Below, piece by piece: positions 7,253-15,149 of a DNA stretch of 44,207 nucleotides. The position numbers were made by a program, and so were the translations under genes. Source of the stretch: Bacteroidales bacterium UBA1769 (GTDB lineage Bacteria > Bacteroidota > Bacteroidia > Bacteroidales > UBA932); assembly GCA_002314725.1 (NCBI GenBank), contig DCGV01000008.1, positions 1 to 44,207 of the forward strand. Direction: 5' to 3'. Every line of letters starts with the position of its first letter. Positions within the stretch are counted from its first letter, which is position 1. Below the pieces are notes generated by a model. That model was not told the origin of the DNA, searched no databases, and saw only the letters and a program-made list of their open reading frames with translations.

Positions 7253-7425
7253 TATTCAGCAGGCTGCCATTTACAACGAACAGGAGAAACAATTGCGCCC
7301 TCCTTCTTAAGATCTGCAAATGCTTTATCAACTTCTTTACGGTCAATGCCTGTCATTGTAGCAACTTCACCGGCTGATACAGGTTTACCTGCATCTTTAA
7401 TAGCTTGTAACACTTTCTGTTTCAT
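7252..7425 (-). CDS. 57-residue winged-helix (wHTH) protein
   Basis: Small open reading frame starting ATG at 7425 and ending in TAA that shares its last base with the msrC start. The product reads MKQKVLQAIKDAGKPVSAGE onward to PVRCKWQPAE. Residues 5-43 look like a winged helix-turn-helix: a first helix, VSAGEVATMTGIDRKEV as the HTH, then an FADLKKEG helix and a short wing. A single cysteine, Cys51, sits in the wing region. Small proteins of this type are common in Bacteroidales and are usually left uncharacterised. Coupling to a redox repair enzyme suggests, without proof, a stress-related role. Confidence 0.8.
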   Translation of the reverse strand: MKQKVLQAIKDAGKPVSAGEVATMTGIDRKEVDKAFADLKKEGAIVSPVRCKWQPAE

Positions 7426-7505
7426 ATTTATATTGTTTTGTTACTTAAAAAAGTAAAGTTAAGATATATTTCGCCAACCTCTATCGGTGGCAATGAAAAA
7501 AAGTG

Positions 7506-7513
7506 TATCTTTG
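7506..7513 (+). promoter_or_regulatory. -7 promoter box for the PagL-like gene
   Basis: TATCTTTG fits TAnnTTTG and lies 33 bases before the ATG at 7547. It falls within the longer open reading frame that begins at 7487, which argues that 7547 is the true start. No good TTTG is found at the -33 spacing. Confidence 0.55.
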
Positions 7514-7546
7514 CGCGCCAGTATTTACGAAATAATTCATACAAAC

Positions 7547-8737
7547 ATGATCATTCCAAGAAAAGCTTCCATACGAGTATATGCGATAGTATTTCTGCTG
7601 ACAATCTCTTCATATTTTTCATTCAATTCATTCTCACAGAATATTTCCATCAGAGGTGGAGCTACAACTCTTCTCTACGATAACAGATACTACCCTGAAC
7701 TTTGGGGAGACAAGTCGCCACGCATTCCAAGCGTTTCTGTCAAATTGGGTTGGGAAGATTTCAGTGGAGCATCTGCAGCAATCTGCAACAGACCTGAATA
7801 TGGTATCGGTTTCGATTTCGACCCTATTGGCACCGTACAAGCCGCCAATGGTCCCGGGTTAGGAAATATATACAGTTTATTCGGATATTTTGACCGTCCA
7901 CTGATCAGGACACCGAAATTTAGCTTTGAATACTCCAGCGGATTCGGAATAGGATGTGTATTCAATAACCTTTACGACCCATACACTAATCCTTACAATG
8001 TAATGATTTCCATTCCTGTCAACGCTCACATAGAGGTGGGTTTTCAAAGTAAATTCATGATTACAGATAGGTATTTTGCAGGTCTTGGCATCTACTTGAA
8101 GCACAACTCCAATGGTGCAGTGAATTGGGTAAATCGTGGATACAATGGCATTGAAGCCGCTATGACAATAGGGATGAAAGACTTTCGTCAAAAAACGCCA
8201 CGTACATATACAAAAGTATCTGACAAACGCCATTTTGACGTAGATTTCAAACCGTCATTCATATATAATGTACAACTTACAACTGGTGTAATGAGTCTGG
8301 AATCAGTATTTTATACTACATTGGAGCAGAAAGGTGTAGGAGAGAACTTACGAAAGATGAAATATGGACTCCACGGTGATGTTCTGTACAAGTATAGACG
8401 TAATCAAGCTACAGGTATCGGTCTGGACCTTTTCTTTACCCCATTCTGCGACATTATCGCTGAGTATGACGGAAGAGGCAATACCTCATACGATCCAGTA
8501 TCTGTCGGCATCAGCATAGTGCAGGAGATGAGATATCGGGACCTTTCAGCATTGATTGGATTGGGACGATACATCTATGACAACGACGGACTTGCGCCAA
8601 ACAAGATCCTCTATCAGATGGTCAACATCAGATACCACTTCCCAGAACTCTTCAACACCTACGCCGGCATCGTCCTCAAAGCCCACAAATTCATGGCAGC
8701 CGAGAGCATCCAGATATGTATCGGGAAGAGTTTTTAG
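7547..8737 (+). CDS. PagL-like lipid A 3-O-deacylase / acyloxyacyl hydrolase family outer-membrane protein
   Basis: Predicted outer-membrane beta-barrel hydrolase. From the ATG at 7547 the 396-residue protein has a classic signal peptide (basic MIIPRK, hydrophobic core, cleavage near residue 30). The key evidence is LKHNSNG at 184-190, matching the PagL H-x-S-N active site with His186 and Ser188. It is preceded by barrel-like alternating strands and followed by NRGYNG as in PagL. In that family the enzyme removes the 3-O-acyl chain of lipid A. The protein is about twice PagL length; residues 220-396 form a second beta-rich half with no motif I recognise. The stop overlaps the convergent DUF5131 gene by four bases. 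Confidence 0.75.
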   Translation: MIIPRKASIRVYAIVFLLTISSYFSFNSFSQNISIRGGATTLLYDNRYYPELWGDKSPRIPSVSVKLGWEDFSGASAAICNRPEYGIGFDFDPIGTVQAANGPGLGNIYSLFGYFDRPLIRTPKFSFEYSSGFGIGCVFNNLYDPYTNPYNVMISIPVNAHIEVGFQSKFMITDRYFAGLGIYLKHNSNGAVNWVNRGYNGIEAAMTIGMKDFRQKTPRTYTKVSDKRHFDVDFKPSFIYNVQLTTGVMSLESVFYTTLEQKGVGENLRKMKYGLHGDVLYKYRRNQATGIGLDLFFTPFCDIIAEYDGRGNTSYDPVSVGISIVQEMRYRDLSALIGLGRYIYDNDGLAPNKILYQMVNIRYHFPELFNTYAGIVLKAHKFMAAESIQICIGKSF

Positions 8738-9543
8738 AACAACAGATTTTCTCCCACTGCAGGAAGATCATAGTTTGCAGTCTCAGGAATAAGAGATTCA
8801 CCAATGCGATAATCAATATTGGCCTTGTGAGCCTGCGCGTGCTGAAACTTCCGAGGGATTCGGTACTCCTTACCATCTTTTATCAATATCGCGCCGGTTT
8901 GCTGAAAATGGAACGGGATATCTGCGGCAACGCACTGCTCCCTCAAATCCATAACCCACTGATAATCACAAGGTCTGACATTCTGCCCGGACTCTCCTCC
9001 AACAGAAACGGACTCTATGGATGAATCAAGATACTTTGCGATATCGATGTGGCTAATCATTGGTGAAACAATTATTGATTTATGCTTTATTGGCAATGAT
9101 TTGAAAATCGGCAGACGATATTCGGCCATCATCTGATTCTCAACCGTGCAACCGACCAATACATTTTCATAACCATCTCCCCAATCATCCGGTACACACT
9201 CAGCAAATCTGTCAATCCGCTTGGTAAAAAAGTAGAACCAAAGGTCTCTGCGCTGACGCATCATTGACCAACACTCCCCTCGCCATTGGTCCGCATCCTT
9301 AAGCAGAAAATCTGAAGAAAAACAGGTAAAGACTACCCTCCCAGAAGGAATCTTCCAACTCTTATCCCTCCCACGCTTTATCGGCAGGTCAAACGCAGCC
9401 GTCTTACGACACTCACTGCTCGAAATCTCACTTCCATACATCTCATCCTGCCGATAGACATAGCAGAACTTGCACCCTGGACTGATCTTCGTACATCCAT
9501 GCCACGGATTCCAGTTTTCATATATTGATGAGGCGTTGGACAT
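8734..9543 (-). CDS. DUF5131 (phage Gp37/Gp68-like) family protein
   Basis: Start chosen at 9543 (MSNASSIYENWNPWHGCTKI), because the family begins with the WNPWHGC motif near its N-terminus and the longer frame to 9606 adds no recognisable sequence. The Cys cluster GCTKISPGCKFCY is characteristic of DUF5131, a family first noted on phages and mobile DNA and thought to be related to radical SAM enzymes. Other family blocks include VFTCFSSDFL, YFFTKRIDRF, NVLVGCTVENQ, SVGGESG, and a C-terminal FHFQQTGA stretch. The product is 269 residues and its biochemical role is unknown. It sits alone beside the GACGTC repeat patch and may be an acquired accessory gene. It overlaps the convergent PagL-like gene by four bases. 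Confidence 0.82.
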   Translation of the reverse strand: MSNASSIYENWNPWHGCTKISPGCKFCYVYRQDEMYGSEISSSECRKTAAFDLPIKRGRDKSWKIPSGRVVFTCFSSDFLLKDADQWRGECWSMMRQRRDLWFYFFTKRIDRFAECVPDDWGDGYENVLVGCTVENQMMAEYRLPIFKSLPIKHKSIIVSPMISHIDIAKYLDSSIESVSVGGESGQNVRPCDYQWVMDLREQCVAADIPFHFQQTGAILIKDGKEYRIPRKFQHAQAHKANIDYRIGESLIPETANYDLPAVGENLLF

Positions 9544-9597
9544 AAACTTTGGACATAACCCTTCTTTTCCCTGCAAGGTACGAAAAATGAAGATACA

Positions 9598-9767
9598 CGA
9601 CGTCAATGTGAGATAATAATAAATAGCATATATGTGTCATCCAACGGTAACAGATGATACGCGACGTCAATGTGGAGAGATGGTATTGACGTCGAGGACG
9701 CAAATCAAGCTATTTCTTGCTAAAACAGCTCGCGACGTCAACCACAGAAGGTAAGATTGACGTCGCG
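9598..9767. repeat. Cluster of five CGACGTCAA sites, four arranged as two 15-base-loop hairpins
   Basis: CGACGTCAA occurs at 9598-9606, 9662-9670 and 9733-9741, and its reverse complement TTGACGTCG at 9686-9694 and 9757-9765. Both inverted pairs have exactly 15 bases between the arms (24 bases start to start). The second pair extends to an 11-bp stem, CGCGACGTCAA/TTGACGTCGCG. The first two direct copies also share the following TGTG. The patch fills most of the 285-base gap between the DUF5131 gene and the lysA stop, where I see no credible gene. It may be an operator cluster, a structured RNA, or a terminator of lysA. Confidence 0.8.
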
Positions 9768-9828
9768 GCAAGTATTGAAAAGTACCTTTGAGCGATGCAT
9801 AACAAGCGGTGCGGAAGTGCTCAGGTCA

Positions 9829-10986
9829 TCACTTCAACTCATCCGAAAACACTCCTTGCGGAAGGGGTCGGCAGTTGTAGCAGGAGGACATGGATTCGCC
9901 GTAGGCGCCTGCGCTGCGGATGGCGATGAAATCACCGCGATGACACTCAGGGAGGGAAATGTCCTGACCGAAGACGTCGGAGCTTTCACACACTGGACCG
10001 ACAACGTCATATAAGGTTGGGGCACCATTGGAAGAGATGTTCTGAATCTTGTGTTTTGCATTATAGAGGGCAGGACGGATAAGTTCGGTCATGCTGCCAT
10101 CAATTATCGCAAACTTCTTATTGATACCCTCCTTTATGTAGAGCACTCTATTGATCAATGTCCCGCATTGAGCTACCACACTACGTCCCAATTCAAAATG
10201 AACGATGCCATCGTATTTCAAATTGTTTCGGAAGGCAGCGAAATACCCTGCAAAATCTGGAATGGGATTTGCGTCTGGATCTTGATAATCAATACCCAAT
10301 CCTCCTCCAACATTGATATCGCCTATCGGTAATCCTGCACTTTTCAATTCTTCATTGATTTCATTGATTCTATCAGCTAATGCGATAAAGTCTTTCATAT
10401 CCAGAATCTGAGATCCAATATGATAGTGAAGTCCTTTAAATTCGACATTTTGTAAGGACTGAACTTCGGAGATCAACTTGGGCAGGTCAGGATAATTAAT
10501 TCCAAACTTATTATCCTCATGACCTGTAGCGATATTCGAATGAGTGTGGGCTGCAATGTTAGGGTTCACTCTTATGCTTATAGGAGCAACCACCCCAATT
10601 TGTTTAGCAATAGAGTCTATCACTTCAAGTTCAGCAGGAGACTCCACATTGAAACGACCGATTCCGACAGAGAGAGCGTAACGAATCTCGTCATCTCGTT
10701 TTCCAACACCGGCAAATACAACACTGTCAGGTTGAAAACCTGCCTCAATAGCAGCCTTGATCTCACCGCCGCTTACGCAGTCTGCGCCCAGCCCTTCCTG
10801 TGCTATAAAGCTGAGTATTTTCGGATTGAAATTGGCTTTTATCGCATAGTGAATACGATAGTTATCCAATCCGGAAACAGCTGATTTGATGCTGGATAGC
10901 GTCTGTTTCAGAACTTCCAAATCATAATAATAGAATGGTGTTCTGATATCGCAAAATTTCTCTGCCTGGAATCCTCTCATTGACAT
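9829..10986 (-). CDS. lysA: Diaminopimelate decarboxylase
   Basis: Pyridoxal-phosphate enzyme that decarboxylates meso-diaminopimelate to lysine, the last step of lysine synthesis. The fold type III barrel is clear: YAIKAN with the PLP lysine at residue 50, the HYHIGSQ block, the INVGGGLGIDY phosphate-binding loop, FELGRSVVAQCG, and the active-site CESSD near the C-terminus followed by GAYGESMSS. The 385-residue length is normal. The start codon overlaps the lysC stop by one base (TAATG), giving a two-gene lysine operon. A second ATG two codons downstream is also possible. The 3' side ends at the GACGTC hairpin patch. Confidence 0.93.
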   Translation of the reverse strand: MSMRGFQAEKFCDIRTPFYYYDLEVLKQTLSSIKSAVSGLDNYRIHYAIKANFNPKILSFIAQEGLGADCVSGGEIKAAIEAGFQPDSVVFAGVGKRDDEIRYALSVGIGRFNVESPAELEVIDSIAKQIGVVAPISIRVNPNIAAHTHSNIATGHEDNKFGINYPDLPKLISEVQSLQNVEFKGLHYHIGSQILDMKDFIALADRINEINEELKSAGLPIGDINVGGGLGIDYQDPDANPIPDFAGYFAAFRNNLKYDGIVHFELGRSVVAQCGTLINRVLYIKEGINKKFAIIDGSMTELIRPALYNAKHKIQNISSNGAPTLYDVVGPVCESSDVFGQDISLPECHRGDFIAIRSAGAYGESMSSCYNCRPLPQGVFSDELK

Positions 10987-12299
10987 TAATTTTCAAAAAG
11001 GCATTTGCTGAGTGATTGAAGAGCTCTCTTCTTATCCTCTTCCCTAACAAGGAAAGAGATATTATAACTGCTTCCGCCGTATGAAACCATTCTAACAGGG
11101 ATATCTTTCATTGCATTCATAGCACTTGTCTCAAATCCTACATTCCCCCAATCCATGTCGCCTACTACGCAGATAATACACATGTCAAAATCCACACTTA
11201 CGGTACCATATTGCTTCAAATCTTGAATTATCTCATTCAAGTGAGTTGTATCATCTATCGACATGGTTACACTGACCTCAGAAGTACAAATCATATCTAT
11301 CGATGTATGGTATGTTTCAAAAATTTCAAATACCTTGCGTAGGAAGCCATGAGCAAGAAGCATTCTTGATGATTTAATCTTGATGGCTGCAATATTGTCT
11401 TTAGCTGCGACAGCTTTTATCGTTCCTCGTTCTGGTTTATTGTCTATCAATGTACCCAAAGCTTTAGGATCCATTGTGTTAAGAAGGCGAACAGGAACAT
11501 TGGCATACATTGCAGGTTGAATACAACTTGGGTGAAGGATCTTAGCTCCGAAATAGCCCAACTCAGCTGCCTCTTCGAAGTGGATATGACGGACTGCCTT
11601 AGTATTGTCAACGATACGAGGGTCATTATTATGCATACCGTCAATATCTGTCCAAATCTGTATCTCATCGGCTTTGACTGCGGCGCCTATCAACGATGCG
11701 GTATAATCAGAACCACCACGTTTCAGGTTGTCAACCTCATTATTTGCATTCATACAGATGAAACCTTGTGTGATATAGATATCTGCACCTTCGTTCTTTG
11801 ATAGAAGCGGTTTGATGTGAGATGTAATAAAATCCAATTCGGGTTCTCCGTCTGAATCAATCTTCATGAAATCAAGTGCTGGGAGCAATACTGCTTTTAC
11901 ACCAATTTCCTGAAGATAGTATGTCATCATATGTGTTGATATCAATTCACCTTGAGCAATGATAACCTTTTCATTTGCCTTTGAATAATCCTTGCCAGAG
12001 TTGAAAATCAATGACAATGAACTGTGAAGATACTCTACAGCTTTCTGTTTATATTCTGGATTGCTATATAGTTGTTCCATGTGAGACATATATTTTGTCT
12101 CCATAGCATGTAGTAATTCTTGGGCACCTGAAATATTCTTACTTGAAAAATAATCAGCGATTTCAATTAGGGAGTTAGTTGTACCGGACATTGCAGAAAG
12201 AACTACAATATTTCCCTTTTCTGAAGTGATGAGCTTAGCTACATCTTTGATTCTTGGAGCGGATCCTACAGAAGTACCGCCAAATTTCTGGACTTTCAT
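10986..12299 (-). CDS. lysC: Aspartate kinase, monofunctional
   Basis: Phosphorylates aspartate in the first step of the aspartate-family pathway (lysine, threonine, methionine, diaminopimelate). The N-terminus carries the family signature KFGGTSVGSA (4-13). RGGSDYTASLIGAAV and the WTDIDGMHNNDPRIV segment are also diagnostic. Two ACT regulatory domains fill roughly residues 300-437, so feedback control is expected. The next gene is lysA, which suggests a lysine- or diaminopimelate-directed isozyme. The 437-residue length and absence of a homoserine dehydrogenase domain make it monofunctional. A minus-strand TATATTTG box lies 25 bases before the ATG. Confidence 0.93.
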   Translation of the reverse strand: MKVQKFGGTSVGSAPRIKDVAKLITSEKGNIVVLSAMSGTTNSLIEIADYFSSKNISGAQELLHAMETKYMSHMEQLYSNPEYKQKAVEYLHSSLSLIFNSGKDYSKANEKVIIAQGELISTHMMTYYLQEIGVKAVLLPALDFMKIDSDGEPELDFITSHIKPLLSKNEGADIYITQGFICMNANNEVDNLKRGGSDYTASLIGAAVKADEIQIWTDIDGMHNNDPRIVDNTKAVRHIHFEEAAELGYFGAKILHPSCIQPAMYANVPVRLLNTMDPKALGTLIDNKPERGTIKAVAAKDNIAAIKIKSSRMLLAHGFLRKVFEIFETYHTSIDMICTSEVSVTMSIDDTTHLNEIIQDLKQYGTVSVDFDMCIICVVGDMDWGNVGFETSAMNAMKDIPVRMVSYGGSSYNISFLVREEDKKRALQSLSKCLFEN

Positions 12300-12323
12300 A
12301 GTAATGATCTAGTATTAACGTCG

Positions 12324-12331
12324 CAAATATA
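12324..12331 (-). promoter_or_regulatory. -7 promoter box for lysC-lysA
   Basis: On the minus strand this reads TATATTTG, fitting TAnnTTTG, and lies 25 bases upstream of the lysC start. It is just downstream of the terminator hairpin that closes the preceding gene, a sensible place for a new transcription unit. No clear -33 element. Confidence 0.55.
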
Positions 12332-12347
12332 ATATTTTCTTTAAAAA

Positions 12348-12389
12348 AAATATTTTCAAATTTCGCAAGTGCGAAATTTGAAAATATTT
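12348..12389 (-). terminator. Perfect 19-bp hairpin ending the FAD oxidoreductase transcript
   Basis: AAATATTTTCAAATTTCGC and its exact reverse complement flank a four-base AAGT loop. The inner part is GC-richer and the outer part is A/T, with a T-rich run on the minus strand beyond the stem (the complement of AAAAAAA around 12344-12350). It overlaps the stop codon of the FAD gene by two bases, so the last codon and stop lie inside the stem. It should stop transcription before lysC. Confidence 0.85.
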
Positions 12390-13941
12390 ATTCAGAAAAG
12401 CCTCCTATTGACATTGCAGCAAGGATTCCGTCAATTGCGCTGGAAACGATTCCTCCGGAATAACCTGCACCTTCTCCACATGGATAGAGTCCTGGTAGAG
12501 AGAGATGTTCCAATGTATCAGGATTCCTAGGGATACGAACAGGAGACGATGTGCGTGATTCTGTTGCCAATAATAGTGCATCATTGGTGTAAAAACCATT
12601 CATCTTCCTGTTAAAGAGTGGGAATGCGCCTCGAAGACGGGATGCAACGAAATCAGGGAGAAGTTCAGATAGTTGTGCAGGAACTACTCCAGGTGCGTAT
12701 GAGCTTTGAGGGAGAGTCACTGATTCACGGCCTTTGCAAAAATCAATCATTCTCTGTGCAGGAGCCTTCATTGAGCCGGTAAAAGTGAACATTTTGCGTT
12801 CAACATCACTCTGGAATTCCAACAATGAGAAGACACCATATTTATCATAATCAGGAACATCTCCAGGATTTACAGCACATACAATACCGGCATTTGCCCA
12901 TTTACTATTACGGGCAGAATTGGACATACCATTTAGTACTACCTGTTCAGGTTCAGTTGAAGATGTCACCAGTACACCTCCAGGGCACATACAGAATGAG
13001 AAGACTCCCCTGCCATCAACCTGCTCCACCAGAGAGTACTCGGCAGGAGGCATATATGGTTGATATTTTCCGTGATATTGTATATTGTTTATCAAACTCT
13101 GAGGATGTTCAACACGAACTCCAAGAGCGAAGCCTTTTGTCTCCAGTGCCCAACCCTTTTCTGCGAATAAACGATATATTTCTCTTGAAGAATGACCTAC
13201 TGCAAGTATCACATTATTAGCAGAATAGACAGTACCATCAGCGCAAACGACATTCCAACTCTTTTCCTTTCCTTTATTTATTTGGACAAGGTCAACCACT
13301 TTCGAATTGAAGTGGTATTCGCCACCATGTTCAATTATACAATTCCTGATTGCCTCAACGATTCTTGGGAGACGGTCGCTTCCAATATGTGGATGAGCAT
13401 CTATCAATATGGATTCAGGAGCGCCAAAAGCTACCAATTGATGAAGGACTTCACGTATATCACCTCGCTTATTGGATCTTGTAAATAATTTTCCATCTGA
13501 GAAAGTACCTGCGCCACCTTCGCCGAAGCAGTAATTGGAATCTATATTGACAATACTCTTCTGAGCCATTGCAGCAATATCAAATTTACGGCCATGGACA
13601 TCTTTACCTCTCTCCAGAATGACAGGTTTAAGGCCTAGCATCAACAGCCTCAACGATGCAAACATTCCGGCAGGCCCGCTGCCCACAACTATTACTGGTT
13701 CAGCATTTTCAACATTCTTATATTCAGGAAGTTGATAGGGCTTAACAGCGCCTTCGGAGATAGAAGAGGCTGCAATTCTGTATCTGTACAGCACTCCGTT
13801 GCGAGCATCCAAAGATCGCCTGACAATAACAGCCGAAGCTACCTGGGCTACAGAACATCCCAGAGCTCTAGCTGCAGACTGTTTAAGTTCAGTCTCTGAA
13901 ACTTGATGCTTTATGTCAAACGCAATTTCGAACTCTTTCAT
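12388..13941 (-). CDS. FAD-dependent oxidoreductase, COG2509-type
   Basis: An uncharacterised flavoprotein family widespread in bacteria. An N-terminal extension of about 80 residues precedes the Rossmann dinucleotide fold VIVVGSGPAGMF (83-94, GxGxxG). Family hallmarks follow: YCFGEGGAGTFSDGKLFTRS, where the SDGKL motif is diagnostic; FALGVRVEHPQ; FSFCMCPGG; and a C-terminal FAD-contact block PCGEGAGYSGGIVSSAIDG. The length of 517 residues is normal. No signal peptide. Substrate and reaction are unknown. It follows tsaD across heptamer array C, probably in the same transcript, and ends in a perfect hairpin. Confidence 0.85.
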   Translation of the reverse strand: MKEFEIAFDIKHQVSETELKQSAARALGCSVAQVASAVIVRRSLDARNGVLYRYRIAASSISEGAVKPYQLPEYKNVENAEPVIVVGSGPAGMFASLRLLMLGLKPVILERGKDVHGRKFDIAAMAQKSIVNIDSNYCFGEGGAGTFSDGKLFTRSNKRGDIREVLHQLVAFGAPESILIDAHPHIGSDRLPRIVEAIRNCIIEHGGEYHFNSKVVDLVQINKGKEKSWNVVCADGTVYSANNVILAVGHSSREIYRLFAEKGWALETKGFALGVRVEHPQSLINNIQYHGKYQPYMPPAEYSLVEQVDGRGVFSFCMCPGGVLVTSSTEPEQVVLNGMSNSARNSKWANAGIVCAVNPGDVPDYDKYGVFSLLEFQSDVERKMFTFTGSMKAPAQRMIDFCKGRESVTLPQSSYAPGVVPAQLSELLPDFVASRLRGAFPLFNRKMNGFYTNDALLLATESRTSSPVRIPRNPDTLEHLSLPGLYPCGEGAGYSGGIVSSAIDGILAAMSIGGFSE

Positions 13942-13949
13942 AATTTTTC

Positions 13950-14025
13950 AGTCTAGGGTCCAGAGTCTAGAGTCCAGAGTCTAGAGTCTTAACTCTTAAC
14001 TCTCAACTCTTAACTCTAGACTCTC
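13950..14025. repeat. Heptamer repeat array between tsaD and the FAD gene (array C)
   Basis: Units GTCTAGG, GTCCAGA and GTCTAGA run to about 13990 and then switch to TTAACTC, TCAACTC and a final CTAGACTCTC. The arms are complementary. The array begins directly at the tsaD stop codon (minus strand) and ends eight bases before the FAD gene start, filling the whole 84-base gap between two genes of the same direction. Confidence 0.88.
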
Positions 14026-15051
14026 TCAATCCCCATACTCCGCAGCTCTTGACAGCGGAGCGATATCAAGTGGTGCAAAAATGCCCTTCTGATACTTGAA
14101 ATAGCCAGTGATGGCAATCATTGCAGCATTATCTGTAGTAAATTTGAATTCAGGAAGGAAAGTATTCCAACCACGTTTCTGTCCCTCTTCCACTATCCTA
14201 TTGCGAAGACCGGAATTGGCTGAAACACCACCGGCAATAGCAATATCTTTAATACCTGTCTGCTTGGCTGCAAGAATCAGTTTCTTCATCAGGATATCTA
14301 TCAAATCTTTTTGGAATGATGCACAAAGATCGGCCTTATTCTCCTCAAGGAAATTAGGATTCTCAGCCACCATATCTCGGACAAAATAGAGCAGCGATGT
14401 CTTTATCCCGCTGAAACTGTAATTCAAATCAGGAATATTTGGTTTTGCAAATCTAAATCGCTCGGGATCACCCTCCTTAGCCAATTTATCAACGATAGGA
14501 CCTCCCGGATATCCAAGTCCCATAAGCTTCGCACATTTATCAAACGCCTCACCTACTGCATCATCTATCGTATGTCCAAGTATTTCGAATTTCAACGGTT
14601 CATCAACACGTACTATCTGTGTATGACCACCTGAAACCAGTAGGCAAAGGAATGGAAATTGAGGTGATCTGTTATCACGGCCTTCAACCTTCACAAAATG
14701 TGAAAGGATATGGCCTTGAAGGTGATTAACCTCGATAAGAGGTGTGTTTGTAGATATTGAAAGGCCTTTGGCGAAAGATGTACCGACAAGCAAAGATCCC
14801 AATAGACCCGGACCACGTGTAAATGCAATGGCATCGACATCTTCCATTGTCACTCCAGCCTGTTTCAAAGCCTGCGAAACAACCGGCAGGATATTCTGCT
14901 GATGAGCCCTTGATGCCAGCTCTGGAATCACTCCGCCATACTGACGGTGAACCTCCTGAGAGGCCATTACATTTGACAATAAAAATTCATCCCTGATTAC
15001 GGCAGCTGAAGTATCGTCACAGGATGATTCAATTCCCAATATTGTTGTCAT
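14026..15051 (-). CDS. tsaD: tRNA N6-threonylcarbamoyladenosine transferase
   Basis: Catalytic subunit that transfers the threonylcarbamoyl group to A37 of ANN-decoding tRNAs (t6A), working with TsaB, TsaC and TsaE. The start at 15051 (MTTILGIESSCDDTSAA) is the conserved family N-terminus; the longer frame to 15141 adds unrelated residues and runs into the tamB promoter region. The metal-binding histidines are in NHLQGH (His110 and His114). TRGPGLLGSLLVG, VSGGHTQ, the GEAFDKCAKLMGLGYPGGP block and a late AIAGGVSANSGLR are all typical. The 341-residue length is normal. Upstream is a divergent junction with tamB; downstream is repeat array C and the FAD gene. Confidence 0.95.
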   Translation of the reverse strand: MTTILGIESSCDDTSAAVIRDEFLLSNVMASQEVHRQYGGVIPELASRAHQQNILPVVSQALKQAGVTMEDVDAIAFTRGPGLLGSLLVGTSFAKGLSISTNTPLIEVNHLQGHILSHFVKVEGRDNRSPQFPFLCLLVSGGHTQIVRVDEPLKFEILGHTIDDAVGEAFDKCAKLMGLGYPGGPIVDKLAKEGDPERFRFAKPNIPDLNYSFSGIKTSLLYFVRDMVAENPNFLEENKADLCASFQKDLIDILMKKLILAAKQTGIKDIAIAGGVSANSGLRNRIVEEGQKRGWNTFLPEFKFTTDNAAMIAITGYFKYQKGIFAPLDIAPLSRAAEYGD

Positions 15052-15083
15052 TATTCCAATAAAAATTGCAAGATTCAACCCTG

Positions 15084-15091
15084 CAAAGTTA
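15084..15091 (-). promoter_or_regulatory. -7 promoter box for tsaD
   Basis: On the minus strand this reads TAACTTTG, a match to TAnnTTTG, 33 bases upstream of the tsaD start. The -33 position would overlap the tamB promoter box, and no clear TTTG is seen there. Confidence 0.5.
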
Positions 15092-15104
15092 CAAAAAGAA
15101 TTCG

Positions 15105-15112
15105 TATCTTTG
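15105..15112 (+). promoter_or_regulatory. -7 promoter box for the tamB operon
   Basis: TATCTTTG matches TAnnTTTG and lies 37 bases before the ATG at 15150. It sits inside the longer open reading frame that begins at 15066, supporting 15150 as the real start. It and the tsaD box are only 13 bases apart and point in opposite directions. Confidence 0.6.
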
Positions 15113-15149
15113 TAGGTTAAGATGCAGTAGTGTCTGCTCATACGAAATC

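Noticed and set aside
7487..7546. 20-residue N-terminal extension of the PagL-like protein
   Set aside because: It would contain the TATCTTTG promoter box and hide the signal peptide that starts at 7547.
8556..8792. 78-codon plus-strand frame overlapping the PagL-like gene end
   Set aside because: Shadow frame rich in Thr/Ser from the other frame's codon pattern; no homologous features.
9544..9606. 21-residue N-terminal extension of the DUF5131 protein
   Set aside because: The family opens near WNPWHGC, and the extension runs toward the repeat patch with no recognisable sequence.
9518..9703. 61-codon minus-strand frame upstream of the DUF5131 gene
   Set aside because: It runs across the repeat patch, overlaps the DUF5131 N-terminus out of frame and its translation looks random.
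9598..9767. CRISPR array
   Set aside because: The repeated unit is only 9-13 bases, alternates in orientation, and spacers are irregular (64 and 71 bases); no cas genes are present.
9757..10014. 85-codon plus-strand open frame beginning in the GACGTC patch
   Set aside because: Most of it is antisense to the 3' end of lysA and its composition follows the opposite strand; no motif or start signal is seen.
15052..15141. 30-residue N-terminal extension of TsaD
   Set aside because: MTTILGIESSCDDTS is the conserved family start, and the extension covers promoter sequence.
15066..15149. 28-residue N-terminal extension of TamB
   Set aside because: The segment contains the -7 promoter box and unrelated residues; MRTRKK followed by a membrane helix is the sensible start.
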